A DNA stretch of 64,000 nt, from positions 652,001-716,000 of the forward strand of contig NZ_CP141799.1 of the NCBI RefSeq assembly GCF_035621475.1. Reading direction: 5' to 3'. Positions within the stretch are counted from its first letter, which is position 1. Every line of letters begins with the position of its first letter. The notes beneath the pieces were generated by a model that was not told the origin of the DNA, did no database searches, and worked only from the letters and a program-made list of their open reading frames with translations. Below, piece by piece: positions 17,074 through 26,063 of the stretch. The DNA comes from Pseudomonas paeninsulae (GTDB lineage Bacteria; Pseudomonadota; Gammaproteobacteria; Pseudomonadales; Pseudomonadaceae). The position numbers and the translations under genes are program-made.

Positions 17074-19674
17074 TCAGGCGCTGCTGGCGCCGGCCGGCTT
17101 GAGCCACTGCTTGAGCATTTGTGGCGGCTCCGGTTTGCCGAACAGATAACCCTGAAAGCGCTGGCAGCCCAAGCGCAGCAAGGCATCGCGCTGATCCAGG
17201 GTTTCCACGCCTTCGGCGATCACCGCCAGATCCATGCTCTGGCCGAGGGCGATCACCGTGCGTGCGATGGCCTCGTCATTGCGGTCGCTGAGCAGGTCAT
17301 GGACGAAGGAGCGGTCTATTTTAAGCTGATCCAGCGGCAGGCGCTTGAGCTGGCTGAGCGACGAATAGCCGGTGCCGAAGTCGTCCAGCGAGAAACACAC
17401 GCCATGCGCCTTGAGCTGGGTCATCTTGTCGATCAGCGCTTCCACATCCTCGACCAATAGGCTCTCGGTCAGCTCCAGCTCCAGGCGCTGCGGGTTGGCC
17501 CCTGTCTCATCCAGTACGGCGAGCACGTCGTTGACGAAATCACGGTGGTGGAATTGCCGCGCGCTGACGTTGACCGCCAGGCTCAATGCGGCCATCTCGG
17601 GCTGTGCGGCCCAGGCCGCCAGTTGGAGGCAGGCGCTGTGCAGGACCCAGCGGCCCAGGGGCAGGATCAGGCCGGTGGTTTCCGCCAGCGGGATGAACTC
17701 CGCCGGCGGCACCAGGCCGCGCTGCGGGTGCTGCCAGCGCACCAGGGCTTCGGCACCGAGCAACTGCCCGTGCTGATCGACCTGGGCTTGGTAGTACAGG
17801 ACGAACTGGCGCTCCCTCAGGCCCTGGCGCAGGTCGCTTTCCAGCGCTGCGCGGGCGCTGACTTCGGTTTGCATCGCCAGGTTGAAGAACCTCAGGGTGT
17901 TGCGCCCCGCGGCCTTGGCCTTGTACATGGCCAGGTCGGCGTGCTTGAGCAGTTCATCGGCGTTGCCGTGGCATTCGGAAAACAGCGCCACGCCAATGCT
18001 GGCGGTGCTGGCATGGCTATGCCCGGGCAAGTCGAAAGGCGCGGCCAGGGCCTGGAGCAGCTTGCCGGCTACCCTGTCGATTAGCTGGAGGGCTTGCTCG
18101 GGCTGCGGGCTCAGGCCTTCGAGCACCAGCACGAACTCGTCGCCGCTCAGACGGGCCAGGGTGTCTTCCGTGCGTACCTCGTCGCTCAGGCGCCTGGCCA
18201 CCAGCTGCAGAAACTGGTCGCCTTGATCGTGGCCGAGGGTATCGTTGAGGTTCTTGAAATTGTCCAGGTCGATAAACAGCAAGGCGCCTTCGAGCTGGTT
18301 GCGCGCCGCCTGGGCCAGGGCATGCTGCAGACGATCGAGCAGCAGGCGGCGGTTGGGCAGGCCGGTGAGTGGATCGTAGAAGGCCAGGCGATGGATCTGT
18401 TCGAGGCTCTTCTTGTGCTCGCTGATATCGGTGGAGATGCCGCACAGAGCATAGATGCGACCGTCCGGATCACGCAGTGGCAGCTTCACCGAGAGGTAGG
18501 TGTGCGCTCTACCATCCTTGCGGTTATGCAGGACTTCCTCGTATTCGACGCGTTCGCCGTGCTCGAGAACCTGTGTATCGACTTCGAGTAGTTGGGCGGC
18601 AGTGGCGCTGTCGAAGAAGGCCTCGGCGGTTTGTCCTATGGCCTGTTCCGCGGACTGTCCCAGCAGTTCGCAGATCGTGCGGTTGAGGTACTGGTAGCGA
18701 AACTCCCGGTCCTTGATGTACACATGGGGCTCGATGCTGTCGAGGATGGTGTTCAGGCGCGCTTCGCTGGCCTTGAGGTGGCGGGTCTTCTCGGCCACTT
18801 GGCGGCGCAGCAACAGGGCACCGCCGAGAGTCGTCAGGAGCAGGCCGGCAAGGATGGCCAGACCCCACCAGGCGGCGGTTGGCACCAGCAGCCGGGGTTG
18901 TTCGCCGCCCCAGCGCTGCAGGGTCTGGTAGTAATACGATGAGGGCGAGTCGTTCCACTCCAGCAAATGCCGATCGATGCTGCTCAACAGATCGCTGTTG
19001 GAGCCCTTGCGGGTGGCATAGAACAGTTGCGCGGGCTGGAACATGATCGGCGTGCTGCGTAGCTGGTAATGCGGTGCATGGAAGTCGCCGAACTGCTGGT
19101 TGGCCACTGCCGCCTCGGCCTGCTGATTGGCCACCAGTTCGAAACCCTCGGCCAGGCTTTGCACGGCAATCAGCCGGGCGTGCAGGCCAAAGCTGTCGAG
19201 CAGCGTTTGCAGGTAGTTCTGCTGAATGGAACCGTCCAGCACGGCGATGCGTCGGTCCTTGAGATCGAGGATCGATTGCAGGTTGGCCTCCTCGCGGCTA
19301 TACAGCTGCGACCAGCCATACAGCGAGGGCTGTTGGTGAAAGTCCAGTTGCAGCGCGCGCTCTTCGCTGAAGGCCACATCCGGCAGCAGGTCGATCGTAC
19401 CGTTTTGCGCCAGTTCCAGGCAGGCTTGCCAGTCGCAGGGCACCGGGGTCAGTTGCCAGTTTTCCTGGCGGGCGATTTCATTCAGCAACTCGCCGAGGAT
19501 CCCGGAGATTTGCCCGTTCTGGCCCAGCAGGATCTTCGGCTCGTTGGCGTAGACCCCCACGCGCACCTCGCGCTGCTGCGCCCAGATCGGTGCGGCGCAG
19601 ACCATGCACAGCGCCAGTAAGCCGCTAAGGCAGGTGTGGCGGGTATGGCAGGGGCGTGTCGAGGGTGGCTTCAT
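17074..19674 (-). CDS. Periplasmic solute-binding sensor fused to PAS, GGDEF and EAL domains
   Basis: The protein has 866 residues. A signal peptide (LLALCMVCAAPIWAQ) is followed by a type-3 periplasmic binding domain (about 33-265; VRVGVYANEPKILLGQNGQ, DLLPDVAFSEERALQLDF). A membrane span near 270-295, a PAS domain (about 305-425), a GGDEF domain and an EAL domain come next. The GGDEF signature is SGDEF at residues 510-514, a tolerated but not canonical form. EAL is intact at 642-644 with DDFGTGYSSL. It probably links an external small molecule to cyclic-di-GMP level. The catalytic halves closely resemble those of the convergent neighbour, whereas the sensors are unrelated. Confidence 0.93.
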   Translation of the reverse strand: MKPPSTRPCHTRHTCLSGLLALCMVCAAPIWAQQREVRVGVYANEPKILLGQNGQISGILGELLNEIARQENWQLTPVPCDWQACLELAQNGTIDLLPDVAFSEERALQLDFHQQPSLYGWSQLYSREEANLQSILDLKDRRIAVLDGSIQQNYLQTLLDSFGLHARLIAVQSLAEGFELVANQQAEAAVANQQFGDFHAPHYQLRSTPIMFQPAQLFYATRKGSNSDLLSSIDRHLLEWNDSPSSYYYQTLQRWGGEQPRLLVPTAAWWGLAILAGLLLTTLGGALLLRRQVAEKTRHLKASEARLNTILDSIEPHVYIKDREFRYQYLNRTICELLGQSAEQAIGQTAEAFFDSATAAQLLEVDTQVLEHGERVEYEEVLHNRKDGRAHTYLSVKLPLRDPDGRIYALCGISTDISEHKKSLEQIHRLAFYDPLTGLPNRRLLLDRLQHALAQAARNQLEGALLFIDLDNFKNLNDTLGHDQGDQFLQLVARRLSDEVRTEDTLARLSGDEFVLVLEGLSPQPEQALQLIDRVAGKLLQALAAPFDLPGHSHASTASIGVALFSECHGNADELLKHADLAMYKAKAAGRNTLRFFNLAMQTEVSARAALESDLRQGLRERQFVLYYQAQVDQHGQLLGAEALVRWQHPQRGLVPPAEFIPLAETTGLILPLGRWVLHSACLQLAAWAAQPEMAALSLAVNVSARQFHHRDFVNDVLAVLDETGANPQRLELELTESLLVEDVEALIDKMTQLKAHGVCFSLDDFGTGYSSLSQLKRLPLDQLKIDRSFVHDLLSDRNDEAIARTVIALGQSMDLAVIAEGVETLDQRDALLRLGCQRFQGYLFGKPEPPQMLKQWLKPAGASSA

Positions 19675-19782
19675 GCGCTAACCGCTTTCAATCCAATGAG
19701 TTTATCCAGCAACCATGGACAGCATACGGGGTGATTGCCTCTGATGTCGGATAGCAACTACCCATGATCCTGTGCGCCTGGC

Positions 19783-20394
19783 TCAATGCGCCCAGCCGCG
19801 ATAGACGAAGGTCATAGGCTTGGGCCCTTTCAGGTAGCCAGTCTGCAGCTCGGCGATGGTGAAACCGCCAGCGCCGATCAGCGCCGGAATGTCGCGGTTG
19901 AGGTGGCAGCCGCCGGCCAGGGGTTTCCAGTAGGGCGTCAGCCGCTGTTGCCAGCGCACTACCGGGGCATCCGGGGCCAGGCCGTGTTCGCAGAACAGCA
20001 GGCGGCCGCCAGGCTTCAGTACCCGGCGCATCTCTTGCAACGCGGCCACGGCGTCCGGGATGGTACACAGGGTAAAGGTACAGACGATGCTGTCGAAACT
20101 GGCCTCGCTGGCCTGGATCTGGCCCAGCTCCAGGGCGATCATCTCTACCGGTATGGCGCAGCGCGCGGCGCGGCTGCGGGCCAGGTGTTGCATTTCGGCC
20201 GAGGGGTCGACGCCGACGATCGCGCTGACTTTCGCCGCATCGTAGAACCCCAGATTCAGTCCGCTGCCGATGCCGATCTCCAGCACCCGTCCCTCGGCCA
20301 GCGGGACGATCTGCGCGCGGGCCTGCATCACCTCACCCATGCCGCAGGCGAAGTCGATCAGGTGCGGCAGGATGTAGCGGTCATACAGGTGCAT
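19783..20394 (-). CDS. Class I SAM-dependent methyltransferase
   Basis: The 203-residue protein has the SAM-binding loop VLEIGIGSGLNLGFY, the acidic loop VGVDPSAEM, motif SIVCTFTLCTIPD and the strand RRVLKPGGRLLFCEHG. The pattern fits small methyltransferases related to the METTL7 group, whose substrates vary and cannot be inferred here. The N-terminus MHLYDRYILPHLIDFACG has several hydrophobic residues and may be a membrane or lipid contact. It sits 17 bases after the DUF5629 gene on the same strand, so the two may be co-transcribed. Confidence 0.88.
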   Translation of the reverse strand: MHLYDRYILPHLIDFACGMGEVMQARAQIVPLAEGRVLEIGIGSGLNLGFYDAAKVSAIVGVDPSAEMQHLARSRAARCAIPVEMIALELGQIQASEASFDSIVCTFTLCTIPDAVAALQEMRRVLKPGGRLLFCEHGLAPDAPVVRWQQRLTPYWKPLAGGCHLNRDIPALIGAGGFTIAELQTGYLKGPKPMTFVYRGWAH

Positions 20395-20411
20395 GGCGCG
20401 CTCCGCTGGGA

Positions 20412-20765
20412 TCAGTCGTCGCTGACTTCAGCGTCGTCGTTGTCGAGATTGTCACCGCGGATTGCCGCGAAGCATTTGATCCGGTGCTCTGCGTCGCCAT
20501 CCGTCAGGTGCCAGCTGTCCGTCTCGGCATCGAAGCTCGCCGCGCTCACCGCAGCAAGGGAGAACTGCCAACGGCGGCGCGCGCTGCCGTCGGCGCAGTC
20601 GATGCTCAGCAGTGGCTGATCCTTGCTGTCGGCGCTGGCCGAGCCGGCGCTGACCTGGGCCAACAGTTCCTTGTCCAGGTTGAATTGCCAGGCGTAGAGG
20701 TCGTCGATTTCAAGCATGTCGGCGGCTTCGAGGGCTTCGATCAGGCTGTTGTGGGCTGTGCTCAT
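20412..20765 (-). CDS. Conserved Pseudomonas hypothetical protein (DUF5629-like)
   Basis: A small acidic 117-residue protein with no signal peptide or membrane span. It contains EALEAADMLEIDDLYAWQF near the start and a very acidic tail (DNLDNDDAEVSDD). The name follows recollection of a Pseudomonas-restricted family; no function is known. It is flanked on the same strand by the methyltransferase (17 bases downstream) and the NAD(P)-binding protein (31 bases upstream), suggesting one transcript. Confidence 0.7.
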   Translation of the reverse strand: MSTAHNSLIEALEAADMLEIDDLYAWQFNLDKELLAQVSAGSASADSKDQPLLSIDCADGSARRRWQFSLAAVSAASFDAETDSWHLTDGDAEHRIKCFAAIRGDNLDNDDAEVSDD

Positions 20766-20796
20766 GGTTTGACTCGATAGGGTGGGGGTAAGGGGA

Positions 20797-21438
20797 TCAG
20801 CGGCCGAGGCGGCGCAGCCGGTCGGACTCGATGACGCGCAGGCCGCGGTCTTCTTCCAGGGCCAGGCGCCAGAGGGCGCGGGCCAGTACGGTGGCTTCGA
20901 TGCCGTGGTATTTGCCCGGTAACCAGCGCGCCAGCGGCGCGGCCAGGCGTTCGCCGAGGCGGAATTCGTTGCGCGGGCCGAGCAGCAGAGAGGGTCGGGC
21001 GATGGTCAGCTGCGGCCAGTCCTGGGCGTGCAGTGCCTGCTCCATCTCGCCTTTGACCCGGTTATAGAATACCGAGGACTTGGCGTCGGCGCCGAGGGCG
21101 CTGACCACCAGCAGGTGACGTGCACCGAGCTCGCGGGCACGCTGGGCGAAGGCCACGACCAGGTCATGGTCGACGGCGCGAAAGGCATCCTGCGAGCCGG
21201 CTTGTTTGATCGTGGTGCCCAGGCAGCAGAAGGCCGTGTCGATGGGGCCGTTGAGTTGGGGCAAGAGGTCGAGCAGTTCACCCACCGGGTTTTCCAGGTG
21301 CGAGTGTTCGGCCAATGGCCGGCGGCTAGGCGCCAGCACGCGCGCGACCGTAGGTTCGTTGAGCAGGCGATCCAGCAGGTGTTCACCGATCAGGCCGGTG
21401 GCACCCGCGAGGAGGATGTGCTGGGGCGTCAAATACAT
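20797..21438 (-). CDS. NAD(P)-binding Rossmann-fold oxidoreductase (atypical short-chain, HTATIP2-like)
   Basis: The 213-residue protein begins [22 protein letters not shown], whose GATGLIGE is the dinucleotide-binding glycine loop near the N-terminus. [13 protein letters not shown] and [22 protein letters not shown] follow, the latter giving a YxxxK-like pair. This is the pattern of the small NAD(P)H-binding proteins annotated as nucleoside-diphosphate-sugar epimerase-like. A longer reading from 21465 exists, but the 21438 start is preceded by GGAG. Substrate unknown. Confidence 0.85.
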   Translation of the reverse strand: MYLTPQHILLAGATGLIGEHLLDRLLNEPTVARVLAPSRRPLAEHSHLENPVGELLDLLPQLNGPIDTAFCCLGTTIKQAGSQDAFRAVDHDLVVAFAQRARELGARHLLVVSALGADAKSSVFYNRVKGEMEQALHAQDWPQLTIARPSLLLGPRNEFRLGERLAAPLARWLPGKYHGIEATVLARALWRLALEEDRGLRVIESDRLRRLGR

Positions 21439-21471
21439 AATCGTGGGGTCTCCGCTGATATCCATCAGCTT

Positions 21472-21494
21472 AACAGGCCGTTGAAAAACTACTG
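21472..21494. repeat. Fragment of the inverted-repeat element at the 3' end of the C13/MORN gene
   Basis: AACAGGCCGTTGAAAAACTACTG matches the left end of the elements at 4.2 and 5.8 kb. No partner end is visible. The TAG stop of the protease gene (21489-21491 on the minus strand) falls inside the fragment. Confidence 0.6.
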
Positions 21495-23255
21495 TGTACT
21501 GCGCTCGATACTTTGTTCGACTGGAGGGGCTGGGCTGGCGGTGCTGTTGTCGTCGGCTGCTGCGCTCAACGCCTGGCGCGCCTGTTGCTCGCGCAGGGCG
21601 CGCCAGTGTTGCAGGACCGCCTTGGCAGGCCAGATTTGCGGTTCGGAGGCCTCGAAGCCATCGGCTTGTTCACGCTCGGCGACTTTTGCCTTGGCCAGCT
21701 CGAAGGCGCGCAGCAGGTCATCGGTCTCGTTGAGGGCTTCGGCGAACAGCGCGCGGCCAAAATAGGTGAAGTCGTTGTCCTCCGAGCAACCGAAGGATAC
21801 CCGGTCGGCGCGAGCGGCGGTCATCACCAGGGTCTTGTCGTCTTGCAGCAGGGGAATGAAGCCACCGGAGTAGCAGGCCGAAATCACCACCACCTTGTGC
21901 CGCTCGCGCAGCGGCTGCAGCAGGACGGCCAGTTCGCTGGCCGGCAGATCGCTCAGTTGCAGGCGCGGTTGATCGAGACTCAGCTCATGCCTGCGCGAAC
22001 CGTGACTGGTCAGGTAGATGAAGATCAGATCTTCCGGCCCGCTGCGTTCGGCCAGTGCCTGCACCGCCCGGGTCAGGCTTTCACGGGTGGCCAACGGGCG
22101 GTCGGCGAGGTGATCACGGTGGTTGGCCAGGGTGATGCGGCCGTAGGCGGCGAAGCGCTCGCCAAGCAGTTTGGCGACGTAATCGGCTTCGCGCAGGAAC
22201 ACGCTCTGCTTGCCGTCGCCGGCCAGGGTCAGGGCATACAGTTCGATGGCGGGGGTGGAGGCGGGCAGGTCGGCAATGGCCTGATCGAGCAGGCGGCCCT
22301 GCGCCAGCAGGCCGAGCTCCAACGGGTCGGGCAGCATGCGACCCTGTTCGTCTCGCAGGCGTTGACCACGCTGCCAGATGCCGCTCTGCTGGTTGCCTGG
22401 GGCGAGGGTCAGAGTGCCGTTTCCCGCGTATTCGCCATTCTCGAAGCGACCCTGATAAAGGCTGCCATCGGCCAGGTGCAGGCGGCCTTGACCGTGGTAA
22501 CGCCAGTCGCGGAACTCGCCGAGGTAGCGGTCGCCGTCAGTGCCCAGGAACTCGCCCGCGCCGTTGAGTGCGCCCGCGACGAACAGCCCGCTCCAGACAT
22601 CGCCAGCGGCGCTCTGGTAGCGGCCTTTGCCGTGGAACTGGTTGTCACGGAAAGCGCCGCTGTAGAGATCGCCGTCAGTGTTTTTGAAACTGCCGGGGCC
22701 TTGCAGCTGGCCTTTATCGAACTGGCCGCTGAACTGGTTGCCGTACTCGTCGCTGCGCACGCCCTGGCCATTCGCCAGGCCTTTGCTGAACTGGCCGTGG
22801 AAGCTGCTGCCGTCTGCACGATCGAGGGTGCCCAGGCCATGGAACAGATCGTCTTTGAACGCGCCGCGATAAACCAGCCCGCCCTGCTTGAGGGTGCCTT
22901 CGCCGGCAAACCGACCCGCGGCGAAACCGCCCTGATAACTGCTGCCGTCAGGGTAGTGGCGTGTGCCCTGGCCATGAAAGGCGCCTTGCTCGAACTCGCC
23001 GACGTAGTGCTCGCCATTCGCGCCGTGCCATTCGCCGGGGCCATGCCACTGGCCATCCTTGAAGGTGCCGACGAACCAGCTGCCGTTGCGGTAATCCAGG
23101 CGGCCGGGGCCTTGCAGCAAGCCGTCGATTACCTCGCCGCGATAGCGCGCGCCGTCGGGCAGGGTCGCGTCCGCGGGTAACAGGGGTTCACCGTCGCCGC
23201 AGGCGGCAAGCAGCAGGGCGAGGCTCAGGGAAGCCAGGTTGGCGAGGCGGCGCAT
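21489..23255 (-). CDS. Lipoprotein with MORN repeats and a C13/caspase-like protease domain
   Basis: The 588-residue protein begins with a lipoprotein signal (LALLLAAC). About eleven MORN units follow, each of the form YxGxFxxGxxxGxGxx, over residues 35-290. A region of about 80 residues leads to a clan-CD protease domain with the dyad His418 (YLTSHGS) and Cys461 (ISACYSGG), the spacing expected of C13-type peptidases. An alternative ATG lies at 23264. The MORN stack may bind lipid or act as a scaffold. The protease would act in the periplasm or at the inner face of the outer membrane. The last residues and the stop lie in a repeat fragment, so the C-terminus may have been altered. Substrate unknown. 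Confidence 0.88.
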   Translation of the reverse strand: MRRLANLASLSLALLLAACGDGEPLLPADATLPDGARYRGEVIDGLLQGPGRLDYRNGSWFVGTFKDGQWHGPGEWHGANGEHYVGEFEQGAFHGQGTRHYPDGSSYQGGFAAGRFAGEGTLKQGGLVYRGAFKDDLFHGLGTLDRADGSSFHGQFSKGLANGQGVRSDEYGNQFSGQFDKGQLQGPGSFKNTDGDLYSGAFRDNQFHGKGRYQSAAGDVWSGLFVAGALNGAGEFLGTDGDRYLGEFRDWRYHGQGRLHLADGSLYQGRFENGEYAGNGTLTLAPGNQQSGIWQRGQRLRDEQGRMLPDPLELGLLAQGRLLDQAIADLPASTPAIELYALTLAGDGKQSVFLREADYVAKLLGERFAAYGRITLANHRDHLADRPLATRESLTRAVQALAERSGPEDLIFIYLTSHGSRRHELSLDQPRLQLSDLPASELAVLLQPLRERHKVVVISACYSGGFIPLLQDDKTLVMTAARADRVSFGCSEDNDFTYFGRALFAEALNETDDLLRAFELAKAKVAEREQADGFEASEPQIWPAKAVLQHWRALREQQARQALSAAADDNSTASPAPPVEQSIERSTQ

Positions 23256-23386
23256 GGCAAGCATCCAGATCCAGGTGTTGCCGGAAGTATGCCGTAAACT
23301 ATTGACTCTGCGCTGCCGCGCCGCCCAGCGCCGCTGCATAAGCGGCGTTCGCTCGGCTGAGTGAAGGCCGGTTATGCTTGCGCAGA

Positions 23387-23842
23387 TCAGACGAAGCAGA
23401 GGGTCAGGGGTTCGGCCACATAGGCCGGTTTATCCTGGCCTTCGATTTCCAATACCGCGCGGGCCTTGAGCAGCCACTGGCCGGGATTTTTCTCGGTGGC
23501 GTCGGTCAGGGTCACCACCAGGCGTACCTTGGAGTCGACTTTGACCGGTTGGATGAAGCGCACGCTGTCCAGGCCATAGTTGATGGCCATTTTCAGGCCC
23601 TCAGGCATGATCATGATGTCTTCCATCAGCATGGGGATCAGCGACAACGACAGGAAGCCGTGGGCGATGGTCCCGCCGAAGGGGGTCCGCTTGGCTTTTT
23701 CCGGGTCGACGTGAATGAACTGATGGTCACCGGTGCATTCGGCGAATTGATTGATGCGTTGCTGATCGATGGTCAGCCAGTCGGAGCGTCCCAGTTCCTT
23801 GCCTACATAATTGTTGAGTTCTGCTACGGGTACTGACGGCAT
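23387..23842 (-). CDS. MaoC-family (R)-specific enoyl-CoA hydratase
   Basis: This is a 151-residue single hot-dog domain. The hydratase-2 motif is complete: FAECTGDHQFIHVDPEKA then FGGTIAHGFLSLSL, with the catalytic Asp and His in the first part. It would hydrate enoyl-CoA to (R)-3-hydroxyacyl-CoA, a step that links beta-oxidation to polyhydroxyalkanoate or lipid synthesis. A strong AAGGAGG lies just upstream of the ATG at 23842. It is a single gene on the minus strand. Which PhaJ-type subgroup it belongs to is not decided here. Confidence 0.92.
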   Translation of the reverse strand: MPSVPVAELNNYVGKELGRSDWLTIDQQRINQFAECTGDHQFIHVDPEKAKRTPFGGTIAHGFLSLSLIPMLMEDIMIMPEGLKMAINYGLDSVRFIQPVKVDSKVRLVVTLTDATEKNPGQWLLKARAVLEIEGQDKPAYVAEPLTLCFV

Positions 23843-24370
23843 AGTTCCTCCTTGAGGAGACGGGTGATTTGTTGTTTTTCGAGTCGAACCGCTCAGGCCC
23901 TAGATCATCACGCGGCGCGCACCGGGTCAAGCCTGCAATGTCTTGCTGAATAGTGGGTTATAGCGGCCGGATGAGCGCTACTGTCCTCGGTTATGCGGCG
24001 TTAAGAGCAGGTTCGACAAGCCGCTTGCGGCTAATGCGCTTTAGCGTGGCCCCGTAGGGGCGAGCGCAACGCGCCATGCTCATGTACCGTTCGTGCCCGC
24101 GCGTGCGAACCCAGTCCGCTTGACTCGCTGCGCTCGCCCTACGGGCCAGCAGTTGGCTGTTACTCTGCTGCGCTGCGTTTCTCAGCTATTTTTGCCTCGC
24201 CTACCTTCGCTCGCTACGTTCTCACGCGGTCTTTTTCGACGGGCGCGTTGCCAGCCTATAATGGCCGCGGTGCGCCGTGGCCTGAGGTCCGGGCGCTATG
24301 CTTATGCGGTAACTGCTGGTCGGTTGTACCGCCGCGACGCTGTTTGTCACTTCAATCGGAGATTCACCCC
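23843..24370. other. 528-base gap with a degenerate repeat element and a promoter
   Basis: No convincing gene is present. From about 23980 the sequence follows the left part of the repeat family (CTCGGTTATGCGGCGTTAA), is interrupted by two GC-rich inserts, and resumes near 24185-24240 with TTTTTGCCTCGCCTACC and a degraded TTTTTCGACGG end. This reads as an old, rearranged copy of the element. The rest is the leader of the lrgA gene. Confidence 0.55.
24235..24262 (+). promoter_or_regulatory. Candidate sigma-70 promoter for lrgA-lrgB-LON
   Basis: A perfect TATAAT at 24257-24262 is preceded, after 16 bases, by TTCGAC at 24235-24240. The -35 hexamer lies in the degraded end of the repeat element. 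The LrgA start codon is 108 bases further on. Confidence 0.5.
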
Positions 24371-24733
24371 ATGCTGTTACGCGGCCTGTCCTGGCTGGTG
24401 CTGTGCCAGTTGCTCGGCACCGGACTCAACGTCTTGTTACTGCCGATGTTGCCAGGGCCGATTATCGGCATGCTGTTGTTGTTGCTGTTCCTGCTGGTGC
24501 ACGGCGAGGTCAGCGAGCCCCTGAGTCTTGCCTCCAGCAACCTGCTCAAGTACCTGCCGCTGTTGCTGGTGCCACCTGCGGTCGGGGTGATGGCCTATGC
24601 CGATGCGATTGCCGCGGACTTCTGGGCGGTGATCGGGGCGCTGGTGTTGTCGCTGGTGCTGTCGGTGGTCTTCGCCGGCTGGATGATGCAAAAACTCATC
24701 GAGCGCCAGCAGCGTCGGCGGGGTGACGTATGA
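24371..24733 (+). CDS. CidA/LrgA-family holin-like membrane protein
   Basis: The 120-residue protein has four hydrophobic spans starting MLLRGLSWLVLCQLLG and the family signature LPGPIIGMLLLLL. A charged tail (QKLIERQQRRRG) follows the last span. LrgA/CidA proteins work with LrgB/CidB partners and are linked to murein hydrolase control and to export of small metabolites; the exact role in Pseudomonas is not settled. The ATG at 24371 has GGAG 8 bases upstream. The stop overlaps the lrgB start by 4 bases. Confidence 0.92.
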   Translation: MLLRGLSWLVLCQLLGTGLNVLLLPMLPGPIIGMLLLLLFLLVHGEVSEPLSLASSNLLKYLPLLLVPPAVGVMAYADAIAADFWAVIGALVLSLVLSVVFAGWMMQKLIERQQRRRGDV

Positions 24734-25446
24734 GTCTCGACTGGTACGGTGCCTGGCAGGCGGTCACGCATCATCCGTTGTTTGGCGCCGGGATTACTCT
24801 GGGTGCTTACCAGTTGTCCATCGCCGCCTACGAAAGGACCCGCTGGATGTTCCTGCAGCCGGTGCTGGTGTCGATGGCGATCGTTATAGGGGTGCTGTTG
24901 CTGTGCGGCCTGAGTTTCGCCGACTACAGGGTCAGCGCTGAGGCCCTGACCCTGTTCCTCGGCCCCGCCACCGTGGCGTTGGCGGTGCCGTTGTTCCTCA
25001 ATCTGCGGCGGATTCGCCAGTTGTTCTGGCCGACCGTGCTGACCTTGCTGGTCGCCGGGGTGGTGGCTACGGTGCTTGGCGTGGCCCTGGCCTGGTGGTT
25101 TGGTGCCGACTCGATCATGTTGATGAGTATGGCGCCGAAGTCGGTGACCTCGCCGATCGCCATGCTGGTGGCCAGCCAGATCGGTGGTATTGCCGCACTG
25201 GCGGCGGTATTCGTGATGATCACCGGGGTGGTCGGGGCGATGCTCGGGCCGTCGCTGTTGCGCCTGTGCGGTGTGCGCCATCACGCGGCCATCGGCATGG
25301 CCCTGGGTATGACCGCGCATGCGGTCGGTACTGCGCGGGCCATGCAGGAAAGCGAAGAATGCGGCGCGTTCGCCGCGCTGGCGATGAGTCTGATGGGCAT
25401 GCTTACTGCAGTATTGCTGCCGCTGGCGATCATCTTCCTGGTCTGA
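24730..25446 (+). CDS. LrgB-family membrane protein
   Basis: The 238-residue integral membrane protein has the LrgB signatures FLGPATVALAVPLFLN, SMAPKSVTSPIAM and GMTAHAVGTARAMQ. It forms the partner of the upstream LrgA-type protein, from which it is translated through an ATGA overlap. The LON-domain gene follows after 10 bases, so three genes form one transcription unit. It is probably involved in envelope homeostasis or metabolite export, as for the family in general. Confidence 0.93.
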   Translation: MSLDWYGAWQAVTHHPLFGAGITLGAYQLSIAAYERTRWMFLQPVLVSMAIVIGVLLLCGLSFADYRVSAEALTLFLGPATVALAVPLFLNLRRIRQLFWPTVLTLLVAGVVATVLGVALAWWFGADSIMLMSMAPKSVTSPIAMLVASQIGGIAALAAVFVMITGVVGAMLGPSLLRLCGVRHHAAIGMALGMTAHAVGTARAMQESEECGAFAALAMSLMGMLTAVLLPLAIIFLV

Positions 25447-25456
25447 GGACAACCCC

Positions 25457-26047
25457 ATGAATCTATCCCTGTTTCCGCTCAATACCGTGTTGTTTCCGGG
25501 TTGCCTGCTCGATTTGCAGATATTCGAGGCGCGCTACCTAGACATGATCAGTCGCTGCATGAAGCAGGGCGAGGGCTTCGGCGTGGTGTGTATTGTCGAA
25601 GGCGAGGAAGTCGGCGAGGCCGCCGGCCACTTCTCGGCGATTGGTTGTGAGGCGCTGATCTGCGACTTTCAGCAGCGGCCCAACGGCCTGCTGGGGATTC
25701 GTGTCGAAGGTGGTCGGCGCTTCAAGGTGCGCCACGCCCAGGTGCTACCGGATCAACTGACCGTCGCCGAGGTTGACTGGCTGGAGGAGGCGGCGGAGCA
25801 ACCCCTGGGGTGCGAACATGCGGATCTCGTCGCGTTGCTCGAGGCCCTGGCCGAGCACCCGCTGGTCGCCGCCTTGGGCATGACTGATGCCGTCAGCAGT
25901 CAAGCGGCCCTGGCCAATCAGCTGGCCTATCTGTTGCCATTGGCATCGGAGCAGAAAGTGCAACTGCTGGCGCTTGACGAGCCGCAGGCGCGCCTGAGTC
26001 TGCTGCAAACCGTGCTCGATCAGCTACAGGGTGAAGTGACTGGCTAG
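25457..26047 (+). CDS. LON peptidase substrate-binding-domain protein
   Basis: The 196-residue protein consists of the N-terminal LON domain only: LSLFPLNTVLFPGCLLDLQIFEARYLDM at the start, then GFGVVCIVEGEE and FKVRHAQVL. There is no ATPase or protease part. Such stand-alone proteins are widespread; a role in protein quality control is assumed but unproven. It is the last gene of the lrgA-lrgB unit and converges on the DedA-PAP2 gene, whose stop is 16 bases away. Confidence 0.92.
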   Translation: MNLSLFPLNTVLFPGCLLDLQIFEARYLDMISRCMKQGEGFGVVCIVEGEEVGEAAGHFSAIGCEALICDFQQRPNGLLGIRVEGGRRFKVRHAQVLPDQLTVAEVDWLEEAAEQPLGCEHADLVALLEALAEHPLVAALGMTDAVSSQAALANQLAYLLPLASEQKVQLLALDEPQARLSLLQTVLDQLQGEVTG

Positions 26048-26063
26048 GAGCCTGGCGGGCGGC

